This document shows positions 1 through 6,384 of a stretch of 6,384 nt of DNA, in pieces. The notes beneath the pieces were generated by a model. That model saw nothing but the letters and a program-made list of their open reading frames with translations, had not been told where the DNA came from and searched no databases. This stretch comes from Gammaproteobacteria bacterium (GTDB lineage: Bacteria > Pseudomonadota > Gammaproteobacteria > DSM-26407). Location of the stretch: positions 1 to 6,384 of the forward strand of contig JAQVKR010000164.1 of the NCBI GenBank assembly GCA_028694565.1, in the 5' to 3' direction. Made by a program: the position numbers and the translations under genes. Within the stretch, counting starts at the first letter, position 1. Every line of letters starts with the position of its first letter.

Positions 1-375
1 CTGGTGCCGGCCCTGGAGGCGTGGGGCGTGGACAACGGCGACATCCACTACGAATCCTTCGGCCCCGCCGCACTGCCGAAGCACGGGAAAAAGGCGCCGG
101 TGACGGCGGCCTCCGCCGGGCCCGCGACCGTCACCTTCAGCCGGTCCGGCAGGCGCATCGACTGGGATCCGGCCGCCGGCTCCCTGCTGGGGTTGGCCGA
201 GGCCAACGGCATCGAGGTGATGTCCGGCTGCCGCGCCGGCAGCTGCGGCTCCTGCCAGACGGTGCTGAGTGCCGGCGAGGTGGAATACAGCCAGGATCCG
301 GACGCCGAGATAGCACCGGGCCACTGCCTGCCATGCATCGCCACGCCCAGGGGCGATCTCACCCTGGAAGCATAG
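1..375 (+). CDS. FNR-type oxidoreductase with C-terminal [2Fe-2S] ferredoxin domain (5' truncated)
   Basis: This is the C-terminal 124 codons of a gene that starts left of the window; the frame is open from base 1. The first 20 or so residues (around LEAWGV and HYESFG) resemble the end of a ferredoxin-NADP reductase fold. A linker leads into a plant-type [2Fe-2S] domain from about residue 41. The cluster ligands are visible as C77-X4-C82-X2-C85 and, after a gap, C112 in the LPCIATP motif. C109 is an extra nearby cysteine. This layout is known from HCP reductase, phenol hydroxylase reductase and similar proteins, in which NAD(P)H electrons pass through a flavin to the [2Fe-2S] cluster. The protein should be cytoplasmic. 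It ends 19 bases before the membrane cytochrome gene, so the two are probably co-transcribed, and I infer that it exchanges electrons with that protein. The flavin and nucleotide-binding parts lie outside the window, so the exact subfamily is unknown. Confidence 0.88.
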   Translation: MVPALEAWGVDNGDIHYESFGPAALPKHGKKAPVTAASAGPATVTFSRSGRRIDWDPAAGSLLGLAEANGIEVMSGCRAGSCGSCQTVLSAGEVEYSQDPDAEIAPGHCLPCIATPRGDLTLEA

Positions 376-394
376 GGTACCGGAGACTCAATAC

Positions 395-973
395 ATGCAA
401 CGTTCGCTCATCCGCAAAGAAGTCGTGCCGTTCCTGGTGATGTTCGGTTCGCTCATCCTGGCGACCATCGTCACCGATGCCCTGCTGCACCAGTTCGACC
501 TGGTTTGGGTCGGCCGCTACCTGGGCATACCCGGCGCGATCCTGATCCTGCTGTCGTTCTTCTATTCGATGCGCAAGCGCAAGCTGATCGGCTTCGGCAA
601 GCCCAGGACCCTGCTCACGCTCCACGAAACCCTCACCTGGCTGGGGTCGCTGATGGTCCTGGTGCACGCGGGTATCCATGTCTATGCCATCCTGCCGTGG
701 CTGGCGCTCATCGCCATGCTGGTGAACATCATCAGTGGCATGACCGGGAAGTACCTCCTGGATCGTTCGCGCCGCTTCATCGCCGCAAAGAAGGAGACCT
801 ATGCAAGCCAGGGCCTGGCTGCAAACGAGATCGACAGACGCCTGTTCTGGGACGCCACCACCTTCGACCTGATGAAGCGCTGGCGCGCGGTCCACCTGCC
901 GATCACCCTGGCTTTCGCCGTGCTCGGCATCGCCCACATCCTTAGCATCCTCCTGTTCTGGCAATGGAAATGA
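395..973 (+). CDS. small membrane protein, probable diheme b-type cytochrome (ferric reductase/NOX-like)
   Basis: This 192-residue protein is strongly hydrophobic, with membrane segments at about residues 11-29, 42-58, 78-97, 99-115 and 168-188. A basic loop (RKRK around 60-63) suggests a cytoplasmic side, and a polar stretch lies at about 120-166. The histidines are spaced tellingly: H77 and H91 in one helix, H167 and H181 in the last, each pair 13 residues apart. In ferric reductases and NADPH oxidases, such spacing on two helices holds two stacked b hemes. H95 and H32 are further candidates. I infer a transmembrane electron carrier between the [2Fe-2S] reductase encoded just upstream and the octaheme cytochrome encoded just downstream. 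The start is supported by GGAG at 382-385, nine bases before the ATG. The stop overlaps the next gene, so translation is probably coupled. I do not recognise a named family; a heme-free membrane anchor is possible but less likely. Confidence 0.8.
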   Translation: MQRSLIRKEVVPFLVMFGSLILATIVTDALLHQFDLVWVGRYLGIPGAILILLSFFYSMRKRKLIGFGKPRTLLTLHETLTWLGSLMVLVHAGIHVYAILPWLALIAMLVNIISGMTGKYLLDRSRRFIAAKKETYASQGLAANEIDRRLFWDATTFDLMKRWRAVHLPITLAFAVLGIAHILSILLFWQWK

Positions 974-1776
974 AAAAAAACGCGATCACCCTCATCATTG
1001 CCGCCAACCTGGCCATCCTGGTTCTGCTGGCGTTCTTCATGCCACAGCCGCTGATAAGCCCGGGCAGGAACATCGAGGCCCACGCCGAGTTCTCCACCGA
1101 CTGCTTCGCCTGCCACACCCCGTTCATCGGCAGCACCCCGGAGAAGTGCGTGGCCTGCCACGAGGTGGCTGAAATCGGCCTGAAGACCACCCGGGGCGTA
1201 CCCATCGCCGGCGAAAAGAAGAACGTGGCCTTCCACCAGGAGCTGCTGGAGGATGACTGCGTGGCCTGCCACAGCGACCACAAGGGGGTGCAGGCCTTCC
1301 GCCCCATCAGCCAGTTCTCCCACGACCTGCTGCGGCCTGCCCTGCAGGAGCAGTGCGACAGCTGCCACGCGAATCCCGGTGACTCGCTGCACCTGAAGAT
1401 CCAGGGCAGTTGCGGCCTGTGCCACACCCAGCAGGCCTGGCTGCCGGCGACCTTCGATCACGACGAATACTTCCGCTTCGACCGCCACCACGAGACCGCG
1501 TGCGAAACCTGTCACGTGGACAACAACTACGCCGGCTACACCTGCTACGGCTGTCACGAGCACTCTCGCTCGAAGATCCGGGAAGAGCACCTGGAAGAGG
1601 GGATCCGCGACTACGAGAACTGCGTGGAGTGCCATCGCAGCGGTGACGAGGACGAGGCCGAGCGCATCTGGCGCTCCAAGCGGTACGGTGGGGACCGCAT
1701 GGGCCCCGCAAGCGCCTACGGGAGTCGGGAGCGGGACCGTCGGGACGGCCACGACGGAGAGGATGACGACGACTGA
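964..1776 (+). CDS. membrane-anchored octaheme c-type cytochrome (cytochrome c3/class III-like)
   Basis: The 270-residue protein has a short basic N-terminus and one hydrophobic segment (about residues 7-27), which is an uncleaved anchor or a signal peptide. This places the rest in the periplasm. Eight CXXCH heme-attachment motifs begin at C47, C62, C99, C131, C150, C180, C194 and C220. At least ten other histidines (H40, H91, H106, H120, H143, H166, H175, H176, H200, H209) could act as distal ligands, so low-potential bis-His hemes are plausible. The wider sequence resembles the cytochrome c3 family of multiheme electron carriers. After the last heme, about 45 residues are charged and low in complexity, ending in four aspartates. 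The gene overlaps the membrane cytochrome gene. A second ATG at 970 gives a 4-base ATGA overlap and is an equally good start; neither has a clear Shine-Dalgarno sequence, which fits translational coupling. The natural electron partner outside the membrane is not shown here. Confidence 0.92.
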   Translation: MEMKKNAITLIIAANLAILVLLAFFMPQPLISPGRNIEAHAEFSTDCFACHTPFIGSTPEKCVACHEVAEIGLKTTRGVPIAGEKKNVAFHQELLEDDCVACHSDHKGVQAFRPISQFSHDLLRPALQEQCDSCHANPGDSLHLKIQGSCGLCHTQQAWLPATFDHDEYFRFDRHHETACETCHVDNNYAGYTCYGCHEHSRSKIREEHLEEGIRDYENCVECHRSGDEDEAERIWRSKRYGGDRMGPASAYGSRERDRRDGHDGEDDDD

Positions 1777-1799
1777 AGCCGGCCGTCGCCGTCTTCGCC

Positions 1800-2765
1800 T
1801 CAGACGATGAACTTGCCGCTCTGCAGGCGCTGGGCCTCCATCAGCTCCAGTTCGCGGGCGCCGGAGACCACCACTTCCGGCGCCGGCACGAAATCGAGCC
1901 CCGGGTCGCGGCGCTCGTAGGGCACGGCGTTGAGGATCGCCTTGATGGCGTTGAGGCGGGCCTTCGCCTTGTCGTCGGAGCGGATGATGGTCCACGGCGC
2001 GTGGGCGGAGTGGGTGCGTTTCAGCATCTCGTACTTCATGTTGGTGAAGTCGTCCCAGCGGTCCTGGGCCTGCAGGTCCACCTCGGAGAGCTTCCACTGG
2101 CGCAGCGGGTCGTCCTTGCGCCGCTGGAACCGGCGCGCCTGCTCCTCCCGGGTCACGCTGAAGTAGAGCTTCACCAGCACCGTGCCCTGGCGCGCCAGAT
2201 CGCGCTCGAAGCCCACCACCCCGCGCATGAAGTCCTGGTACTCGCGGTCGGTGCAGAAACCGAACACCGGCTCCACCATGGCGCGGTTGTACCAGCTGCG
2301 ATCGAACAGCACCATCTCCCCGCCGCGGGGGAACCGGGTGACGTACCGCTGGAAGAACCACTGGGTGCGCTGCTCCTCGGTGGGCTTGCCCAGCGCCACC
2401 ACCCGGTAGTGCTTCTCGTTCATGTAGCGGGTGACCCGGCGGATGGTGCCCCCCTTGCCCGCCGCGTCGCGGCCCTCGAACAGGATGATCATCCGGGTCT
2501 TGCTCTGCTCCAGGTGCTCCTGCAGCCGGATCAGCTCCGCCTGGTAGGGCTTGAGCATCTCCTCGGCGCGGAGCTTGCGCGCGCTCCTGCGCAGCGAGTC
2601 CTTCAGGGCCCGGTTCTCCTCGGTCAGCAGGCGCAGCCGTTCCTCCGGGCTGTGGCCCTCCTCCGCCGCGCCCGCCCGCTCGGGCGCCCGCTTGGCCGTG
2701 GTGCGCTTCGCAGCGCGCTTCGCCGCCGCGGTTCGGCCGGCGTCCGGCCTCGTTTTGGTGGCCAT
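1800..2765 (-). CDS. ppk2: PPK2-family polyphosphate kinase
   Basis: The enzyme transfers phosphate between inorganic polyphosphate and nucleotides; class I members mainly turn NDP into NTP using polyphosphate. The 321-residue protein has a Walker A loop G98-RDAAGKGG-106 and a Walker B-type DRSWYNR motif at 155-161. WFFQRY lies at 136-141, and an arginine/lysine-rich lid region at about 211-226 ends in RQWKLSEVD. These are hallmarks of single-domain PPK2. Before the kinase core is a basic tail rich in Ala, Lys, Arg and Thr (residues 3-32), then a probable helical or coiled-coil stretch (about 39-89). I chose the ATG at 2765 because a G-rich Shine-Dalgarno sequence (GGGGGGAGG on the minus strand) lies directly before it. 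An in-frame ATG at 2804 would add 13 unconvincing residues. The gene stands alone, converging on the octaheme cytochrome gene. Assignment to class I rather than II or III rests on overall resemblance. Confidence 0.93.
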   Translation of the reverse strand: MATKTRPDAGRTAAAKRAAKRTTAKRAPERAGAAEEGHSPEERLRLLTEENRALKDSLRRSARKLRAEEMLKPYQAELIRLQEHLEQSKTRMIILFEGRDAAGKGGTIRRVTRYMNEKHYRVVALGKPTEEQRTQWFFQRYVTRFPRGGEMVLFDRSWYNRAMVEPVFGFCTDREYQDFMRGVVGFERDLARQGTVLVKLYFSVTREEQARRFQRRKDDPLRQWKLSEVDLQAQDRWDDFTNMKYEMLKRTHSAHAPWTIIRSDDKAKARLNAIKAILNAVPYERRDPGLDFVPAPEVVVSGARELELMEAQRLQSGKFIV

Positions 2766-2828
2766 GCCTCCCCCCTGGATGCCTGCCGTGCAATGGTGGG
2801 ACAACGCGCCCGGCGCGGCAAAGTGAGT

Positions 2829-2850
2829 CTGATAATCAGCTGCTGATATA
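2829..2850 (-). promoter_or_regulatory. possible ppk2 promoter/operator: CTGAT/ATCAG inverted repeats in AT-rich patch
   Basis: The plus strand reads CTGAT-A-ATCAG-CTG-CTGAT (2829-2847), three alternating half-sites forming two overlapping inverted repeats, followed by TATA. It is one of the few AT-rich spots in a very GC-rich region and lies about 65-85 bases upstream of the ppk2 start, a sensible place for a promoter or operator. On the minus strand, GATTAT or TATATC could serve as a -10 element, but I find no good -35 hexamer at the usual 16-18 base spacing. The regulator is unknown. This is a positional and symmetry argument only. Confidence 0.25.
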
Positions 2851-3013
2851 CCTTAACCGCACACCCGCCCCGACGATTGTCACATTTCGTGGCGATGGCC
2901 CCTGTCCCGCCCATCCGCCACCACGCGCCCGGGGAGCCGCGCAACGCCGCGCAGTTCCGCTGTCAGGACGGGGTAACGGGGGAGCATCCCGTCGACGCCC
3001 GGTTCCGGAACGG

Positions 3014-3041
3014 CGACGGCCCGCCGGATGGCGGGCCGTCG
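3014..3041 (-). terminator. probable paa operon terminator hairpin after paaK
   Basis: CGACGGCCCGCC (3014-3025) pairs perfectly with GGCGGGCCGTCG (3030-3041) across a GGAT loop, giving a very stable 12-bp GC stem. It lies 25 bases downstream of the paaK stop codon on the minus strand. No run of T follows on that strand (the next bases are GCCGTTCC), so it is not a textbook intrinsic terminator. It may work with Rho or protect the 3' end of the mRNA. Its position at the end of the paa genes supports the operon ending here. Confidence 0.55.
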
Positions 3042-3066
3042 GAGAGGACTGCGGCGGGTACGGCGG

Positions 3067-4404
3067 TCAGGACTTCGGCCGCTTGTCGATGACGCGCTTG
3101 GCCTTGCCCTGGGAGCGCTCGATGGTGCCGGTCTCCACCACCCGCACGTTGGTGCTGATGCCGATGTAGGACTTGATGTGATGCTGCAGCTCCTTCGCCA
3201 CCTGCGACTTGGTGGCCTCGGAGGCGCCGGCCTGCTCGGCGCGCATCTCCACCAGCACGTCGATGCTGTCCAGGTGCCGCTCGCGGTAGACCTCCAGCAC
3301 GTAGTGGGGCGAGAGGCCCGCCACCCGCAGGATCTGCTCCTCGATCTGGCTCGGGAAGACGTTGACGCCGCGGATGATGAGCATGTCGTCGGAGCGGCCG
3401 GTGATCTTGCCCATGCGGCGCATGGTGCGCGCGGAGCCGGGCAGCAGCCGGGTGATGTCCCGGGTGCGGTAGCGGATGACCGGCATCGCCTCCTTGGTGA
3501 GCGAGGTGAAGACCAGCTCGCCCTCCTCGCCCTCGGGCACCACCTCGCCGGTCTCGGGATTGATGATCTCGGGGAAGAAGTGGTCCTCCCAGATGTGCGG
3601 CCCGTCCTTGGTCTCGATGCACTCGTTGGCCACGCCGGGGCCGATCACCTCCGACAGGCCGTAGATGTCGATGGCGTCGATGCCGAACCGCTCCTCGATC
3701 TCCAGGCGCATGGAGTCGGTCCAGGGCTCGGCGCCGAAGATGCCGATGCGCAGCGAGCAGTTGCGCGGGTCGATCCCCTGGCGCTCGAACTCGTCGGCGA
3801 TGTTGAGCATGTAGGAGGGGGTGACCATGATGATGTCCGGCTCGAAGTCCTGGATCAGCTGCACCTGCTTCTCGGTCTGCCCGCCGGACATGGGAATCAC
3901 GGTGCAGCCCAGGCGCTCGGCGCCGTAATGGGCCCCCAGGCCGCCGGTGAACAGGCCGTAGCCGTAGGAGACGTGCACCTTGTCGTTGCGGTGGCCGCCG
4001 GCGGCGCGGATGGAGCGCGCCATCATGTCCGCCCACATGTCGATGTCGCCCTGGGTGTAGCCCACCACCGTGGGCTTGCCGGTGGTGCCCGAGGAGGCGT
4101 GCACGCGCACCACCTCGCTCATAGGCACGGCGAACATCCCGAAGGGATAGTTCTCGCGCAGGTCCTGCTTGGTGGTGAAGGGAAACTTCGCCAGGTCCGC
4201 CAGCTCGTTCAGGTCGTGGGGGTGGACGCCCGCCTCGTCGAACTTGCGCCGGTAGTGGGCCACGTTCTGGTAGGCGTGGTTGAGCGACCAGCGCAGCCGC
4301 TCGATCTGCAGCGCGACCAGTTCGTCGCGGCTGGCGGTTTCTATCGGGTCGAGATCTCCCCGCAGTGGCGCATCGAGTTTCACGGCGCTTCCCCCCTTCA
4401 TCAT
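3067..4404 (-). CDS. paaK: phenylacetate-CoA ligase
   Basis: PaaK activates phenylacetate with ATP and CoA to phenylacetyl-CoA, AMP and pyrophosphate, the entry step of the aerobic paa pathway in the cytoplasm. The protein belongs to the adenylate-forming (ANL) superfamily. From the ATG at 4404 it is 445 residues, close to the roughly 437 of E. coli PaaK. Visible motifs are the ATP-binding P-loop SSGTTGKP (104-111), YGLSE (248-252), GRSDDM with RGVNVFP (about 336-351) and a C-terminal GKAKRVIDKR carrying the likely catalytic lysine near 434. The N-terminal LDPIETAS block matches the start of known PaaK proteins. The start is uncertain: ATG codons at 4404 and 4401 have only a weak GAGAG upstream, while a GTG at 4383 has a strong G-rich ribosome-binding sequence seven bases before it and gives a more usual N-terminus. 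The gene begins 37 bases after paaJ and is the last of the operon. Confidence 0.96.
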   Translation of the reverse strand: MMKGGSAVKLDAPLRGDLDPIETASRDELVALQIERLRWSLNHAYQNVAHYRRKFDEAGVHPHDLNELADLAKFPFTTKQDLRENYPFGMFAVPMSEVVRVHASSGTTGKPTVVGYTQGDIDMWADMMARSIRAAGGHRNDKVHVSYGYGLFTGGLGAHYGAERLGCTVIPMSGGQTEKQVQLIQDFEPDIIMVTPSYMLNIADEFERQGIDPRNCSLRIGIFGAEPWTDSMRLEIEERFGIDAIDIYGLSEVIGPGVANECIETKDGPHIWEDHFFPEIINPETGEVVPEGEEGELVFTSLTKEAMPVIRYRTRDITRLLPGSARTMRRMGKITGRSDDMLIIRGVNVFPSQIEEQILRVAGLSPHYVLEVYRERHLDSIDVLVEMRAEQAGASEATKSQVAKELQHHIKSYIGISTNVRVVETGTIERSQGKAKRVIDKRPKS

Positions 4405-4441
4405 ATTTCGCTCTCGCGCGTATCCGGCTAAACGGTCCTTT

Positions 4442-5647
<1,206 letters not shown>

Positions 5648-5708
5648 CGCTCCTGTCCTCGGGCCGGGTTTCCCACCGGCCATCGTCATGTCCGTTCCGC
5701 GGCGCACC

Positions 5709-5747
5709 GGCGCGGGCGCCGCCGCGCCCCCCGCCCGTGGCCGGGCG
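5709..5747 (-). repeat. GC-only inverted repeats in the paaI-paaJ spacer
   Basis: The spacer after the paaI stop codon holds a 6-bp perfect inverted repeat, CGCCCG (5732-5737) and CGGGCG (5742-5747), directly at the end of paaI. A second one follows, GGCGC (5709-5713) and GCGCC (5716-5720), although its 2-base loop is too tight for all five pairs to form. On the minus-strand message these could fold into small hairpins that slow ribosomes, stop some transcripts or mark an mRNA processing site. In such GC-rich DNA short repeats also arise by chance, so a function is only a possibility. Confidence 0.3.
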
Positions 5748-6227
5748 TCAGGCCCCGGCCGTCTCCGGCGCGGTCCCGGCGCCGATCACCTCGCCGCGGA
5801 TGCGGTAGGACTTGCCCCGGAACAGGGCCACCACCTCGCCGTTCTGGCGCGAGACGGTGATGTCGTAGACCCCGGTGCGGCCGCTGAGGGAGCGCTCCAC
5901 CGCCTCGGCGGTGAGGATGTCGCCCAGGAACGCCGGGGCCAGGTACTCGATGCTGCAGCCGGAGGCGACGGTGGCCCGGTTGTAGGCGTTGCAGGCGTAG
6001 GCGAACAGGGTGTCGGCCAGGGCGAAGGTCATGCCGCCGTGGCAGATGCGGTGGCTGTTCACCATGTCCCTGCGCACCTCCATCCGGCCCATGGCGTAGC
6101 CCGGCCCCACCCGCTCGATGCCGATCCCGAGGGCCTGGGCGGTGTAGTCGTCGCGGTACATCGCCTCCCGGCACGCCTCGGCCAGCTGCTGGGCGTCATG
6201 CTGTTCCCTGATGTCACTGTTGTCCAT
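5748..6227 (-). CDS. paaI: PaaI hotdog-fold phenylacetyl-CoA-type thioesterase
   Basis: PaaI hydrolyses CoA esters that build up when the paa pathway stalls, including hydroxylated phenylacetyl-CoA species and ring-epoxide by-products, and so frees trapped CoA. The 159-residue protein is a single hotdog domain. The signature runs from N57 through H63-GG into FALAD, with the likely catalytic aspartate D72. It is followed by TLFAYACN and a GVYDITV...[11 protein letters not shown]-terminal half closely resembling E. coli PaaI. It has about 15 residues more than the E. coli protein, mainly an N-terminal acidic/Gln-rich stretch and a short Gly/Ala tail. The ATG at 6227 has a strong GGGGGAG ribosome-binding site five bases upstream. 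Its first 14 bases overlap the end of paaH in another frame, so the two are translated from one message. A GC-rich 100-base gap follows before paaJ. Confidence 0.95.
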   Translation of the reverse strand: MDNSDIREQHDAQQLAEACREAMYRDDYTAQALGIGIERVGPGYAMGRMEVRRDMVNSHRICHGGMTFALADTLFAYACNAYNRATVASGCSIEYLAPAFLGDILTAEAVERSLSGRTGVYDITVSRQNGEVVALFRGKSYRIRGEVIGAGTAPETAGA

Positions 6228-6384
6228 GAAAGCTCCCCCTGCTCCAGACCTTGCGCCGCAGCAGCGGCGAGACCCGGTAGCGATCCAGTCCGTAGGTGGT
6301 CCCCAGGTGCTCCAGCACCCGCACCACCCAGTCCGCACCCAGGGCGTCGCACCACGCCAGCGGCCCGCGGGGATAGTTGACCCC
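6214..6384 (-). CDS. paaH: 3-hydroxyadipyl-CoA dehydrogenase, C-terminal fragment (runs off right edge)
   Basis: Only the last 56 codons are in the window, open to the right edge and ending at the TGA at 6214-6216. The visible peptide begins GVNYPRGPLAW and continues through a VVRVLEHL helix and TTYGLDRYRVSPLLRR. This matches the C-terminal domain of PaaH-type 3-hydroxyacyl-CoA dehydrogenases, where GVNYPxGPLAW is characteristic. The full enzyme oxidises 3-hydroxyadipyl-CoA to 3-oxoadipyl-CoA with NAD+, just before the thiolase PaaJ acts. The NAD-binding Rossmann domain and catalytic residues lie outside the window. The fragment is easy to miss because it has no start codon here, but its frame, its motif and its place directly before paaI agree with the usual paaH-paaI order. 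Its last 14 bases overlap the paaI start. Confidence 0.9.
   Translation of the reverse strand, partial: GVNYPRGPLAWCDALGADWVVRVLEHLGTTYGLDRYRVSPLLRRKVWSRGSFHGQQ

Larger units (their letters stand above)
2766..3066. other. non-coding region between ppk2 start and paaK end
   Basis: This 301-base stretch separates the 5' end of ppk2 from the 3' end of paaK, both on the minus strand. It should hold the ppk2 promoter and leader and the terminator of the paa operon. An AT-rich patch with CTGAT/ATCAG repeats lies near 2829-2850. A perfect 12-bp hairpin lies at 3014-3041, with a 10-base palindrome (GTTCCGGAAC, 3002-3011) directly beside it. A short open frame on the plus strand (about 2877-3092) runs into paaK, has a composition unlike a real protein and is not called. 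I see no tRNA, small RNA or other recognisable gene here. Confidence 0.7.

Noticed and set aside
1765..1793. Possible bidirectional terminator between the octaheme cytochrome gene and ppk2
   Set aside because: GACGACGAC and GTCGCCGTC can pair with one A-C mismatch around an 11-base loop, but the stem includes cytochrome codons and no T-tract follows in either direction. This is too weak to call.
799..2793. A 664-codon open frame on the minus strand across the cytochrome genes and ppk2
   Set aside because: It runs opposite and out of frame to genes with clear heme motifs and PPK2 motifs. Its Gly/Ala/Arg/Pro-rich translation is typical of GC-rich shadow frames, and it matches no family.
2967..2993. 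A second hairpin downstream of paaK (GACGGG with CCCGTC)
   Set aside because: It has a stem of only six clear pairs and a long loop, with no T-run beyond it. It is expected by chance in this base composition.
2877..3092. Short plus-strand open frame of 71 codons in the intergenic region
   Set aside because: It overlaps the end of paaK and contains the hairpin. It lacks a convincing ribosome-binding site, and the product has no recognisable features.
6228..6338. Upstream extension of PaaI to the ATG at 6338
   Set aside because: The extra 37 residues are Trp/Cys/Gly-rich and come from the paaH coding region read in another frame. The ATG at 6227 has a strong ribosome-binding site and fits the family length.

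Overview
This GC-rich window most likely comes from a proteobacterium, probably a gammaproteobacterium. The basis is the E. coli-like paaH-I-J-K gene order and close resemblance to enterobacterial PaaI and PaaJ. It is chromosomal-type sequence with no sign of a mobile element, RNA gene or CRISPR array.

Left part, plus strand (1-1776): a tight three-gene redox cluster. It holds the 3' end of a flavodoxin-reductase-like protein with a C-terminal plant-type [2Fe-2S] domain, a small multi-pass membrane protein whose histidines fit a two-heme b cytochrome, and a membrane-anchored octaheme c-type cytochrome. The second and third genes overlap. Together they look like a route carrying electrons between cytoplasmic NAD(P)H and the periplasm. 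The terminal donor or acceptor is unknown, and this is the least explained part of the window.

Middle, minus strand (1800-2765): a class I-type PPK2 polyphosphate kinase with a basic Ala/Lys/Arg-rich N-terminal tail. It converges on the cytochrome gene with 23 bases between them. A 301-base non-coding stretch (2766-3066) follows. It holds an AT-rich CTGAT/ATCAG repeat upstream of ppk2 and a perfect 12-bp hairpin just after paaK.

Right part, minus strand (3067-6384): the distal end of a phenylacetate catabolism (paa) operon in the order paaH (C-terminal fragment, running off the right edge), paaI, paaJ, paaK. PaaK activates phenylacetate to phenylacetyl-CoA at the head of the pathway. PaaH and PaaJ carry out the final beta-oxidation-like steps to acetyl-CoA and succinyl-CoA. 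PaaI is a thioesterase that rescues CoA from dead-end intermediates. paaH and paaI overlap by 14 bases, a 100-base GC-rich gap separates paaI from paaJ, and the operon appears to end at the hairpin after paaK.
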